From JAHJKV01 sp963678135 (lineage in GTDB: Bacteria > Desulfobacterota > Desulfovibrionia > Desulfovibrionales > Desulfovibrionaceae): a DNA stretch of 64,000 nucleotides. Numbering within the stretch: the first letter of the stretch is position 1; every line of letters starts with the position of its first letter. Positions 51,517-60,102 of this stretch are shown piece after piece. A program made the position numbers and the translations under genes. The notes beneath the pieces were generated by a model. It worked only from the letters and a program-made list of their open reading frames with translations. It did not search any database and had not been told where the DNA came from. The stretch is from NCBI GenBank assembly GCA_963678135.1, contig OY782667.1, forward strand, positions 62,001 to 126,000, read 5' to 3'.

Positions 51517-52167
51517 CTATTTTACCTTAAGAGTACGGAAAAGCGCAAGTCTTGGATCTTGGCCTTGCCCAGCACACGAACACTCTTGCATATTCAAGTT
51601 TATACCGCAATGGGGGCATACTCCTTTACATTCCACAGAGCACAGAGGTTTAACTGGTAGATTGAGCATCAGTTGCTCCCACAAAATCGCGCCTAGGTCA
51701 CAATAAAAAACCTTGCCTTGCGTAAAAAGACGCGACTGCGTATTTTTTTGTTCTTCTATGGAAGACTCTGTATCAATTAAAAATTCAAGCCCATTGGGCA
51801 TATTTTCTAAGTCGGAATCAGAAAATTTTTCTTTTGAATCAAACAAAAGTGCATCGAATTCATGCGAGGCATGTTGCTCTTTTTTGCCTGTCTTCTTTGT
51901 TTCAAATTCATTAAAAAAAATGTTTACGGGGAAATCAAACAGTTCTGAACACCTATCGCAAGAAAGCTGTACAATACCAAAAATTTTTCCTTTAATAACC
52001 GCACTGTGCTTGCTTGCTTTGATCCATACCAAGGTACTTAAATCACCGTGTAATTTTATGCCCATGCCAAAAGCATCAAAACGTTCTGTCCAAAAATTTT
52101 GATGAGGAATAGCGATTTGTGCTCCCTGTTCAGGGAGTTCATTTAAGCGTATCCATAATTCGTGCAT
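51517..52167 (-). CDS. YceD/DUF177-family protein
   Basis: The 216-residue cytoplasmic protein is encoded upstream of rpmF in its usual place. YceD proteins are linked to 23S rRNA or large-subunit assembly and are common before rpmF. It has an N-terminal Cys pair (LSCDRC, residues about 72-75) and a C-terminal Cys cluster, CSVECKGVCPHCGINLNMQE then CSC, that could bind zinc. A LPVKPLC stretch precedes it, as in the family. The start at 52167 has AGAGG-like sequence upstream (CTACGAGGAAAAC). The genes form one minus-strand operon. Confidence 0.87.
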   Translation of the reverse strand: MHELWIRLNELPEQGAQIAIPHQNFWTERFDAFGMGIKLHGDLSTLVWIKASKHSAVIKGKIFGIVQLSCDRCSELFDFPVNIFFNEFETKKTGKKEQHASHEFDALLFDSKEKFSDSDLENMPNGLEFLIDTESSIEEQKNTQSRLFTQGKVFYCDLGAILWEQLMLNLPVKPLCSVECKGVCPHCGINLNMQECSCAGQGQDPRLALFRTLKVK

Positions 52168-52339
52168 GTTTTCCTCGTAGAGGTGGTCAGCTATAAAGAA
52201 ACTTCACGCGATGTCAAGAAAAAAGAGCTTGCCTTTTCTTTCTTAAAGGGCTAAACAACCCCTCCGCTGTACGGGACAAAGTTTTTTTAATGGTGCAGCA
52301 ACAAGACAATATTGATGATTTTTTATAGCGGAGGTTTTT

Positions 52340-52555
52340 ATGTCTCAAGTTTGTGATATATGTGGTAAAGGCCCGCAGTCTGGCAATAATGTCAGCCATT
52401 CACATATCAAAACAAAACGTCGTTTTATGCCGAATTTGCAAAAAGTTCGGCACCAAGACAATAATGGTTCGGTCAAAACCATTAAGGCTTGTACTCGCTG
52501 CATTCGTTCTGGCCGGATAGTAAAGCCGGAAGTTCGCAAGCCAGAAGCACTTTAA
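52340..52555 (+). CDS. rpmB: Ribosomal protein L28
   Basis: The 71-residue large-subunit protein has zinc-type cysteines in CDICGKGPQSGNNVSHSHIK and CTRCIRS, and the conserved TKRRFMPNLQKV. It starts at ATG 52340 with GGAGG 5 nt upstream. It is a single gene, divergent from the yceD-rpmF operon, and is closed by two hairpins. Confidence 0.97.
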   Translation: MSQVCDICGKGPQSGNNVSHSHIKTKRRFMPNLQKVRHQDNNGSVKTIKACTRCIRSGRIVKPEVRKPEAL

Positions 52556-52627
52556 GGAAATTTTCCAAGGAAATTTTCTAAAAAAATCTTAGTTTCACGC
52601 TTTTTTGCGTGAGCTATAATATAGACT

Positions 52628-52655
52628 AAAAAAAACCGCCTTGGCGGTTTTTTTT
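52628..52655. terminator. Bidirectional terminator between rpmB and gltX
   Basis: AAAAAACCGCC pairs with GGCGGTTTTTT around TT, with T-runs on both strands, so it serves rpmB and the converging gltX. A smaller CACGC/GCGTG hairpin with a T6 loop precedes it at 52597-52612. Confidence 0.93.
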
Positions 52656-52695
52656 AGTTTCAGCGATTTTTTTAGTTTCAATTGTATACTCTCGT

Positions 52696-54096
52696 TTATT
52701 CCCCGAATTTTTGTACAGCATATTTCAGCCGTTTGAGAGTTTGTTCTTGTCCGAGAACAAATAAAGTTTCAAAAAGCCCCGGACTTTTAGTGGAGCCAGT
52801 TACAGCCACTCGCACTGGTTGAGCTAAGGCCTTAAATTTAAGGTCTTTATTTTCAATAAAAGCACGTAAACATTGTTCTATTGCTTCTTCATTCCAATCT
52901 TTTATGTTTTGAAGCTGTAGAAACAACTCGTTTAAGAGGGAAGTACTTTGTGCGTTCAAAAATTTTTCCACAGCACTTTGTTCATAGCTGAGTGCTTCAG
53001 GCTCTACGATGAAAAAACGGCTTTGTTCAAGCAAGTCGATAAGGTGCTTGGCTCGCGGTTGCAAAAGAGGCATGGCAGCTTCAAGCCGTGTTTTGGTGAG
53101 AGGAGGCAGCTCAATTGCCAGTAATTTTAACAATTCTTGAACTAAAAATTTGGGTTCTGCGCTTTGCATATATTGCCCGGAAAACCATTCTAATTTTTGA
53201 ATATCAAAAACAGATGGCGAAGAAGAAAGATGCTGTGTTGAAAAATTCTGTATCAATTCTTCCCTACTCAATATCTCTTGATCACCATGCGACCATCCTA
53301 ATCTTGCCAAATAATTTGCCACGGCATCAGGCAAAAAGCCCATTTTTTCATATTCCATAACAGAGAGCGCGCCATGCCTTTTAGACAGTTTCTTCTTATC
53401 TGAACCTAAAATCATGGGAACATGCCCAAATTGTGGAACATCCCAATTCATGGCTCTGTATAAAGGGATTTGCCGAAAGGTGTTATTAACATGATCATCT
53501 CCGCGTAAAACATGGGTGACTCCCATGTCATGATCATCCACAACGACAGCCAAATTATAGGTTGGATTGCCATCGGAACGTCGCAAAATAAGATCGTCAA
53601 GTTCTTGATAATGAACGCTTGAAGTGCCTTTCACCAGATCAGTATAGCTAATCATGCCAACTAAAGGTGTTTTGAAACGGACAACTCCACCACAGCTTGC
53701 GTCCAATCCTTTTTCCCTGCAAGTGCCATCATATTTCGGCTTTTTCCCTGCAGCTTTGGCAGTTTCACGCATTGCATCAACCTGCTCTTTACTGCAATTA
53801 CACCAATAAGCATGACCAGAAGCAATGAGCTGATCAATAACTTCATTATGCCGGAGAGCACGTTTACTTTGAAAATATATCTCTCCGTCATGATCAAGAC
53901 CAAGCCATTGCATAGCGTCTATAATAGCATCAATAGCTTCTTGAGTAGACCGTTTTCGATCTGTATCTTCTATTCGTAGCAAAAAGCGTCCGCCTTGACT
54001 GCGCGCTAAAAGCCAAGAAAAAAGAGCGGTTCGTGCACCGCCGATATGTAAAAAACCGGTGGGGCTTGGGGCAAAACGGGTAACTATTTGAGACAT
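52696..54096 (-). CDS. gltX: Glutamate-tRNA ligase
   Basis: GltX charges tRNA-Glu. The 466-residue class I synthetase has the HIGH-type motif FAPSPTGFLHIGGARTALF at residues 8-26 and KKLSKRHGALSV near residue 243 (KMSKS equivalent). The catalytic domain spans the first 300 residues and the anticodon-binding helical domain the rest. A zinc-binding cysteine pair, CNCSKEQ, is near residue 98. It is a single gene. Confidence 0.97.
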   Translation of the reverse strand: MSQIVTRFAPSPTGFLHIGGARTALFSWLLARSQGGRFLLRIEDTDRKRSTQEAIDAIIDAMQWLGLDHDGEIYFQSKRALRHNEVIDQLIASGHAYWCNCSKEQVDAMRETAKAAGKKPKYDGTCREKGLDASCGGVVRFKTPLVGMISYTDLVKGTSSVHYQELDDLILRRSDGNPTYNLAVVVDDHDMGVTHVLRGDDHVNNTFRQIPLYRAMNWDVPQFGHVPMILGSDKKKLSKRHGALSVMEYEKMGFLPDAVANYLARLGWSHGDQEILSREELIQNFSTQHLSSSPSVFDIQKLEWFSGQYMQSAEPKFLVQELLKLLAIELPPLTKTRLEAAMPLLQPRAKHLIDLLEQSRFFIVEPEALSYEQSAVEKFLNAQSTSLLNELFLQLQNIKDWNEEAIEQCLRAFIENKDLKFKALAQPVRVAVTGSTKSPGLFETLFVLGQEQTLKRLKYAVQKFGE

Positions 54097-54154
54097 AAAA
54101 AATCCTTGTTTAGCCTTGTATCAAGCAAGGTAGAAAGAAAATATGAATTAAGGC

Positions 54155-54376
54155 TTAAATTGCCTCAACAGCCTTTACTTCGGGAACTTCCTTGAGCACC
54201 AGTCGTTCAATGCCATTTTTCAAAGTAATCTGTGACATAGGACATCCAGAACAGGCACCTTGTAAACGCACCCTAACAATTCCATTTTCGCTTATTTCTA
54301 CCAGTTCCACATCGCCACCATCGGCCTGAAGCATGGGACGAACTTTTGCCAAAGCAGCTTCTACTTTTTCTTTCAT
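54155..54376 (-). CDS. NifU-type iron-sulfur scaffold (Nfu domain)
   Basis: The 73-residue protein is a stand-alone NifU C-terminal (Nfu) domain. VRPMLQADGGDVELVEI and the cluster-binding GACSGCPMSQITLKNGIE (CxxC) are diagnostic. Nfu proteins bind a [4Fe-4S] or [2Fe-2S] cluster between two monomers and hand it to target enzymes, which suits a sulfate reducer with many Fe-S proteins. It starts at ATG 54376 (GGAGG 5 nt upstream) and is not beside isc or suf genes. Confidence 0.93.
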   Translation of the reverse strand: MKEKVEAALAKVRPMLQADGGDVELVEISENGIVRVRLQGACSGCPMSQITLKNGIERLVLKEVPEVKAVEAI

Positions 54377-54440
54377 TATAAACCTCCAAAGATTTGAGCT
54401 TGGGAACTACTGCTTGCTGTATCGTATGTCAATGAGCCTG

Positions 54441-54737
54441 AAAGGTAGCTCAGGGCAAACACATATAAATTTCAGGCTAAATATTCCCTGCTCATTCTAT
54501 TGCTTCCTCTTTCTTGTCATCCTGCGCGTAAGTCGCAGGATCCAGTTCTTCTGTCTTCGCTTCTTCTTTTCTTCCTTTTTTTTTCTTGCCTTCTTCCTTT
54601 ACTGAGTCAAGCCCTCATAGCCCAGCCCTGCTGGATTCCGCGACTTACGCGCGGAATGACGGGGCGGTGCTCTAAATAACGGAGAGAAATGTCTGAATGA
54701 CAGAAAAATTAATATACGCTTGCCCTGAAAGATAGCT
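54441..54737. repeat. Inverted-terminal-repeat element, copy G, with target duplication
   Basis: The element body is 54451-54727 (277 bp). The left end is CAGGGCAAACACATATAAAT and the right end ATTAATATACGCTTGCCCTG. Flanks AAAGGTAGCT (54441-54450) and AAAGATAGCT (54728-54737) agree at 9 of 10 positions. Two arms carry loops GTAAGT and ACTTAC that match each other; stems are CCTGCG/CGCAGG on the left and ATTCCGCG/CGCGGAAT on the right. Confidence 0.85.
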
Positions 54738-55083
54738 CCCCTGCATTGCTGGAAATTTTTACTTTGATATTTTTTGGCACAGGAGGCTGCCAAAAATTGC
54801 CTAAAATTTCTAGGCTAAAATTCATATTTTCTCAATTATTTTGAATGATAATGAAGTTGAAAGCAGGCTTTCTATTTCCAGTAGGCAAATAATTTTTGCA
54901 CAAAAAACAAGTAAAATCTCAGCAAACTCTTGTAAATTTATTCTTTTGCTTGTACTCTAAATTTTAGATTCTACGGCACCCTTGTTTCAATATTGTTTTT
55001 ATATGGCTACATAAATTTTGATGCTCAGTGCCGTTAAAATACCCTTTAGGTACAGTTATTAACTTATTTTGGAGGTAATGAAC
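54738..55083. other. AT-rich intergenic stretch upstream of the TRAP transporter genes
   Basis: The stretch holds no gene and no clear motif. It contains the promoter of the transporter operon and the GGAGG ribosome site at 55071-55075. Confidence 0.4.
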
Positions 55084-56085
55084 ATGCTGCAGAAGATGAA
55101 AACAATTGCTTTGTCGGCCTTGGTTTTTGGCCTTGTGCTTGGCTTTGCAAGCACAAGTTTTGCCAGTGTAACATGGCGTTTGGCTCATGTCGCTATTCCT
55201 GAGCTGGACAATCCATACCATGCTACGTCTCTTAAATTCAAAGAATTAGTGGAAAAAGGCACTGAGGGCCGTGTAAAAATCCAAATATTCCCGCAACGCC
55301 AATTAGGCGGTGACCGTGAAATTTTGGAAGGTATTCAGGCTGGTATGATTGATGTTTCCGCTGCCACCATGGGACCTGTTGCAGCTTTTGAACCTTCTGT
55401 TGATATGCTCGAACTCCCTTTCCTTTTTAAGGGTCTTAAGCATCTTGATGCTGTTCTTGATGGCCCGATTGGCCGTAAAATTCTTGATAAAATGGAAACC
55501 TCTGGCTTTAAGGGCTTGGCCTTTTTTGATGATGGTATCAATAATATAACTAACTCCAAGCGTCCTATTCGTAGTGCTAAAGACTTTAAGGGCTTGCAAA
55601 TGCGTACCATTGAAGCCCCTGTAAGAATTGCTACCTCAAAAGCTTTGGGTGCTAACCCTATTCCTGTTCCTTACAGTGAACTGTATACAGCTCTCCAAAC
55701 CGGCGTTGTGGATGGTCAATCCAACCCGAACTGGGTTATTACTGCCCGTAGCCTTTGGGAAGTACAAAAATACGTCTCCATCACTCAACATATCTGGGGT
55801 GGTGCTGTACTTTTGATGAATAAAGATAAGTTCTATGAACTTTCAGCTCAAGATCAAAAAGCTGTTCTGAACGCTGGGCTTACCGCGTGTAAATATGGCC
55901 GTGATCTTGGCCGTGCTTCCGAGGAAAAACACTTGGAAAAAGCAATCAAACACGGGATGAAGGTTGAACGTAATCCTGATTTAGCTTCCATGCGTAAAGC
56001 CACTGAAGCTGTTTATGATGACATTGCTAAAGAACATCCTGAGTGGGTAAGCATCATCTCTGAAATTAAAAAAATGAATCCCTAG
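55084..56085 (+). CDS. dctP: TRAP transporter solute-binding protein (DctP type)
   Basis: The 333-residue protein is exported (MLQKMKTIALSALVFGLVLG, cleavage near SFA-SV) and binds an organic anion in the periplasm. DctP hallmarks are WRLAHVAIPELDNPYHATSL, VKIQIFPQRQLGGDREILEG, GMIDVSAATMGP, LQMRTIEAPVRI with its ligand-binding Arg, and PVPYSELYTALQTGVVDGQSNP. TRAP systems use sodium or proton gradients to import C4-dicarboxylates, sialic acid, hydroxyproline and similar acids. I choose ATG 55084 (8 nt after GGAGG) over 55078. A hairpin separates it from dctQ, and a proline-racemase gene is downstream. Confidence 0.94.
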   Translation: MLQKMKTIALSALVFGLVLGFASTSFASVTWRLAHVAIPELDNPYHATSLKFKELVEKGTEGRVKIQIFPQRQLGGDREILEGIQAGMIDVSAATMGPVAAFEPSVDMLELPFLFKGLKHLDAVLDGPIGRKILDKMETSGFKGLAFFDDGINNITNSKRPIRSAKDFKGLQMRTIEAPVRIATSKALGANPIPVPYSELYTALQTGVVDGQSNPNWVITARSLWEVQKYVSITQHIWGGAVLLMNKDKFYELSAQDQKAVLNAGLTACKYGRDLGRASEEKHLEKAIKHGMKVERNPDLASMRKATEAVYDDIAKEHPEWVSIISEIKKMNP

Positions 56086-56133
56086 GTCACGACCCTTGCA
56101 ATTTATTTAATTTCAAGAAATGAATACAAAGTG

Positions 56134-56170
56134 CAGGGGTCAATGAATATATTCATTGCCCCCTGTTTTT
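56134..56170 (+). terminator. Attenuating hairpin between dctP and dctQ
   Basis: CAGGGGTCAATGAA pairs with TTCATTGCCCCCTG (one mismatch) around TATA and is followed by TTTTT. It should trim transcription so that the binding protein is made in excess over the membrane subunits. Confidence 0.85.
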
Positions 56171-56195
56171 CTTTTGACCGAGGAGAGCTAAAATC

Positions 56196-56720
56196 ATGAA
56201 CTCTGGATATATAAAAGCCCTTACGTTGGCGACTACAATTGTCGAAGGCATTGTTGCAATCTTTGATCGCCTCTTGCGTTTCTCGGTGGCCTTTGGCGCG
56301 GCATCTATAATGTTTGCTATAATTTTTCATGTTGTGGGAAGGTATTTCTTTGGCAAAACATACATGGGAACCATGGAACTTATTCGTTACACTATGATTT
56401 GGGTCTCCTTGCTTGGTGCGGTGCTTGCGTTCCGCTCCCGTGAGCATGTCAAGGTTTCTCTTTTTAGGGATATTCTTTCTCGAAGAAACCTACTTCGCCT
56501 CAAGATATTTGCAAATCTTGTGCTTATAGTTTTTCTCGGTGCCATGATTGTTGGGGGCATAGAAATAAGTATCAGAAATATGGCTCAGACTTCTCTCGGT
56601 TTACAAATTCCCATGGGCTATCCTTATGCAGTGATCCCTCTCAGTGGCTTTTTCATGATTATTTATGTGCTTGCGAACATCTTAGAGCGCATGACAAACC
56701 TTTCAACTTTGGAGGACTAG
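56196..56720 (+). CDS. dctQ: TRAP transporter small membrane subunit (DctQ type)
   Basis: The 174-residue protein has four membrane segments (FSVAFGAASIMFAIIFHVVG, YTMIWVSLLGAVLAFRS, IFANLVLIVFLGAMIVGG and AVIPLSGFFMIIYVLAN) with VGRYFFG and MELIRYTMIW, which recur in DctQ proteins. It pairs with DctM to make the carrier. Its stop is followed by the dctM start after one base, so the two are translationally coupled. Confidence 0.92.
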   Translation: MNSGYIKALTLATTIVEGIVAIFDRLLRFSVAFGAASIMFAIIFHVVGRYFFGKTYMGTMELIRYTMIWVSLLGAVLAFRSREHVKVSLFRDILSRRNLLRLKIFANLVLIVFLGAMIVGGIEISIRNMAQTSLGLQIPMGYPYAVIPLSGFFMIIYVLANILERMTNLSTLED

Positions 56721-56721
56721 G

Positions 56722-58005
56722 ATGATTTATCTTTTATTTGTACTGTTCCTAGTGTTCTCCATTTTGGGTGTACCCATTGCGTTTTCGCTTGGGGTTGCTT
56801 CGCTTGTTTATATTTTTGCACATGGAACACCTGTAGTTTTGGTTGCCCAAAAAATGTTTACCGGTCTGGATTCTTTTTTATTGACTGCTATTCCTTTGTT
56901 TATTCTGGCAGGCAATCTTATGAATGCATCCGGCCTAACTGAAGAACTCATTGATTTTAGTAAGATTTTTGTGGGCAGGATTCGTGGAGGGCTTGCCTAT
57001 GCAAATGTTATCATCTCCATGATTTTTGCCGGTATGACCGGAGCCGGTGTTTCAGATACGGCAGCAGTAGGTACTATTCTTATCCCGGGCATGACCAAAG
57101 ACGGGTATCGCAAGAATTTCTCAACTGCGGTAACGGTTATTTCCTCTACTATTGGCCCTGTTATTCCGCCAAGTATTCCATTTATTGTCTATGGTTCAAT
57201 TACCGGAATATCGATCGGGGCTCTTTTCCTTGCTGGAATTATTCCGGGCATTCTCTTAGGTCTTTCTCAAATGGGAGTTATTTTTTATACCTCAACAAAA
57301 GAAGAACTTCCGCGCATTGAAAAAAAATTCACTTTTGAGGAAAAAGCACTCATTACCAGAGATGCCATGCTTGCCCTTATGATGCCTATCATTATTTTAG
57401 GCGGTATTGTAGGCGGATTGGCAACACCTACGGAATCAGCAGGTATTGCTGCTTTTTATGCCTTTATTGTGGGTACTGTGATACGCAAAAAGATTACATT
57501 CCAAAAATGTGTGGATGTTTTGATTCAAACCAGTGTGACAACCGGGGCAGTTATGATCCTTATGGGCACTGCTGCGATTTTCTCTTACATCCTCACAACA
57601 GAATTATTCCCGCAGCAAGTCGCAGAAGCAGTTTTATCCATCACTGAGAACAAGATAATGATCCTTATCTTAGTCAATCTTGTGCTTCTTGTGTTTGGTA
57701 TGTTCCTTGATGTCGTGCCTGCTTTGCTGATTATGACTCCTGTCTTTTTGCCTTTGGTAAAAATGGTCGGAGTTGATCCTTTGCATTATGGCGTGTTTTG
57801 CGTTTTGAACCTTGTTATAGGTCTAGCTACGCCTCCTGTGGGCATGTGCTTATTTGTGGGAGCTAATATTGCACAAATATCAATAGGCAAAATATCGAAA
57901 GCACTGCTTCCTTTCCTTTTATCGGCCTTGGCAGTGCTTGCGATTACGACCTATTGGGCTGATGCTATCTTATGGATACCAAAGATGTTTGGACTGCATG
58001 GATAG
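56722..58005 (+). CDS. dctM: TRAP transporter large membrane subunit (DctM type)
   Basis: The 427-residue protein is the ion-coupled carrier of the TRAP system, with about twelve membrane segments. Family signatures include IPLFILAGNLMNASGLTEEL, IFAGMTGAGVSDTAAVGTIL, VISSTIGPVIPPSIPFIVYG and GLATPTESAGIAAFYA. Together with DctP and DctQ it should move the substrate across the inner membrane. The hairpin at 58036-58073 lies after its stop and before the racemase gene. Confidence 0.95.
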   Translation: MIYLLFVLFLVFSILGVPIAFSLGVASLVYIFAHGTPVVLVAQKMFTGLDSFLLTAIPLFILAGNLMNASGLTEELIDFSKIFVGRIRGGLAYANVIISMIFAGMTGAGVSDTAAVGTILIPGMTKDGYRKNFSTAVTVISSTIGPVIPPSIPFIVYGSITGISIGALFLAGIIPGILLGLSQMGVIFYTSTKEELPRIEKKFTFEEKALITRDAMLALMMPIIILGGIVGGLATPTESAGIAAFYAFIVGTVIRKKITFQKCVDVLIQTSVTTGAVMILMGTAAIFSYILTTELFPQQVAEAVLSITENKIMILILVNLVLLVFGMFLDVVPALLIMTPVFLPLVKMVGVDPLHYGVFCVLNLVIGLATPPVGMCLFVGANIAQISIGKISKALLPFLLSALAVLAITTYWADAILWIPKMFGLHG

Positions 58006-58035
58006 CCTCTAAAAGCGAAAACATATTCAATATGC

Positions 58036-58073
58036 AAGGCCGGTATTCGCGTAAAAAACGAAGTACCGGCCTT
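58036..58073 (+). promoter_or_regulatory. Hairpin between dctM and the racemase gene
   Basis: AAGGCCGGTA pairs with TACCGGCCTT, with TTCG/CGAA further in. No T-run follows, so it may stabilise or process the mRNA rather than end it. Confidence 0.5.
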
Positions 58074-58105
58074 CATGCTATATAAGCTATATAAGGAGAG
58101 ACACA

Positions 58106-59104
58106 ATGGAAATATCCAAATTGATCAGTGCAATAGATACACACACTGCAGGTGAACCAACTCGTGTTGTCACCGGAGGTATTCCAAATATTCCGGGTAA
58201 AACAATGCGTGAGAAAAAAAATTGGATGCAGAAAAATTTAGACCATGTGCGAACAGCTCTTTTATGGGAACCTCGTGGGCATAAAGATATGTTTGGCGCA
58301 ATTATCACTGCCCCGACCTCTGATGATGCTGAAATTGGGATAATATTTATGGATGGTGGAGGCTATTTAGATATGTGTGGGCATGGTTCCATTGGAGCCG
58401 TTACCGCACTCGTTGAAACAGGGATGATTTGCAGGGATCGTCCTACAAATGGTATCCTTGATGTCACTCTTGATACTCCTGCTGGAAAAATTTTAGCAAA
58501 AGTAACAATAGAAAACAAAAAAATTAAATCCATAACAATTCAAAATGTACCAGCTTTTCTTTATGCTTCCACAAGTCTTGTTTTGCCTGAACTTGGAGAA
58601 ATACCTGTACATATCTCTTATGGTGGTAATTTTTTTGCCTTAGTCAATGCTCGAGATCTCAATATTGAGCTTCTTCCTCAAAATATTAAAACCCTTCAGG
58701 AAATTGGCCTTGATATTCGTGATAGAATAAATAAAGCCCACAAAATTATTCATCCGGAAAGCGGTCAAGAAGCGCAAGTTGCGCTTGTTGAAATATATAC
58801 AGACGGTGAAAAACCGAAAAATGTTGTTATATTTGGTGAAAGCCAGATAGATCGCTCTCCCTGCGGAACAGGAACCTGCGCGAAAATGGCCTTTCTTCAT
58901 GCGCAAGGGCGACTGCCACTTGGGCAGAAATATGAATATCGAAGTCTTTTTGACACAGTATTCATTGGTAAATTATTAGCAGAAACCATGGTCGGAGAAA
59001 AGCAGGCCGTTATTCCAGAAATAGAAGGTCAAGCTTTTATCACAGGAATCAATCAATATGCTCTGACTGAAGATGATCCCTTAAAGCACGGATTTTATAT
59101 CTAG
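58106..59104 (+). CDS. Proline racemase family enzyme (probable 4-hydroxyproline epimerase)
   Basis: The 332-residue protein has both catalytic cysteines of the racemase/epimerase branch: MCGHGSIGAVTALVETG near residue 91 and DRSPCGTGTCAKM near residue 253. With two Cys it should invert a proline-type alpha carbon rather than dehydrate it, since the trans-3-hydroxyproline dehydratases replace one Cys. DTHTAGEPTRVVTGG near the start and IDRSPCGTG are diagnostic. The substrate could be proline or 4-hydroxyproline. It lies just after a TRAP transporter, so the pair may handle an imported proline-like compound. GGAGAG lies 7 nt upstream of ATG 58106. Confidence 0.88.
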   Translation: MEISKLISAIDTHTAGEPTRVVTGGIPNIPGKTMREKKNWMQKNLDHVRTALLWEPRGHKDMFGAIITAPTSDDAEIGIIFMDGGGYLDMCGHGSIGAVTALVETGMICRDRPTNGILDVTLDTPAGKILAKVTIENKKIKSITIQNVPAFLYASTSLVLPELGEIPVHISYGGNFFALVNARDLNIELLPQNIKTLQEIGLDIRDRINKAHKIIHPESGQEAQVALVEIYTDGEKPKNVVIFGESQIDRSPCGTGTCAKMAFLHAQGRLPLGQKYEYRSLFDTVFIGKLLAETMVGEKQAVIPEIEGQAFITGINQYALTEDDPLKHGFYI

Positions 59105-59172
59105 GCGCGTAATATTTGGGGGAGGAGCAGAACTTGCGAAAAAAAGTGCTGTAGGACTCTGTTATTTTTGGT

Positions 59173-60102
59173 TTATCCGGCGTATTCTGCCCAAGCAAAA
59201 AGCAGTCCCAGTATGCAGACGAGGAACGCGCCAAAAAGTTCGGCTCCCCATACCAAACCTTTCCAATGCTGCTTCTGAAAAAGACCTAGACTTGTTTTTC
59301 GCACATAAAGGCTTGCTGTGCCTGCTGCTGAAATAGTTATCCCCATACCAAGTGACATAGCGAGTACTGCGAAAACTCCGGCTTGCAAGGCATTCACGGC
59401 CAAAGCAAACAAAAGGATAATAGAGGCACCGGGGCATGGAATAATACCGGAGATTACTGCCATTTTGATAAGTCCGCCTTGATGGTTTGCTTTTTTTGTT
59501 TGCGGTTTCCATTTTTCACGCACAGTGCATATCAGCATAAATAAACCAATGCAGGCAATACTTAAAAAACTTATCATGGAAATAAGGCGGACTGTTTTTT
59601 CCAAACCATGTCCTAAACTACCCTCCAATATAAACCGGAGCACAAAGACAGTTATCATCGCAGAAAGTGCATGAACTGAAGCTGTGCACATACCCATGAG
59701 CAGACCATGATACCATTTTCCTCCGCGTGCTAAAAAGTAGGCGGAAGCAACAGATTTTCCATGCCCAGGGCCAAGAGCATGGACTAAGCCATACAGAAAG
59801 GCCGTGCCAAGTAGCAGGAGTGTTTTGAAACCTATGCCATGCTCTGCCGTACATTCGCGGATAGTTTGACTTAAAAATTGATGCAGTTTTCGCTGAATAG
59901 GCAGTAAGTATGCAAATATCTGGCGCATATTTGTTTGCGCCTTCAAATCACAGTTCATGGCTTGTTCTTGGTTTTGCTTTGATTGTTCCAGCTGTTTTTG
60001 AGCTTGTGCAATGAAAGGATTGCCAGCAAGGACAGAGGCAGCCTGAAGGAAAAAAATAAAAAAGCAGAGAGTTACTCCGAAATAAAGCAAGCGTTGGTTC
60101 AT
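59173..60102 (-). CDS. Nickel/cobalt exporter-like membrane protein
   Basis: The 309-residue protein resembles RcnA-type and related high-affinity nickel/cobalt exporters. It has a signal-like start (FFIFFLQAASVLAG), a periplasmic region to about residue 90, and then about six membrane segments. FLYGLVHALGPGHGKSVASAY near residue 100 carries the metal-binding His residues, MCTASVHALSAM carries another, and IIPCPGASIILLFALAVN is the second family motif. Its start codon overlaps the stop of the DUF1007 gene (ATGA), so the two are coupled. Export of Ni, Co or a related metal is inference from family. Confidence 0.83.
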   Translation of the reverse strand: MNQRLLYFGVTLCFFIFFLQAASVLAGNPFIAQAQKQLEQSKQNQEQAMNCDLKAQTNMRQIFAYLLPIQRKLHQFLSQTIRECTAEHGIGFKTLLLLGTAFLYGLVHALGPGHGKSVASAYFLARGGKWYHGLLMGMCTASVHALSAMITVFVLRFILEGSLGHGLEKTVRLISMISFLSIACIGLFMLICTVREKWKPQTKKANHQGGLIKMAVISGIIPCPGASIILLFALAVNALQAGVFAVLAMSLGMGITISAAGTASLYVRKTSLGLFQKQHWKGLVWGAELFGAFLVCILGLLFAWAEYAG

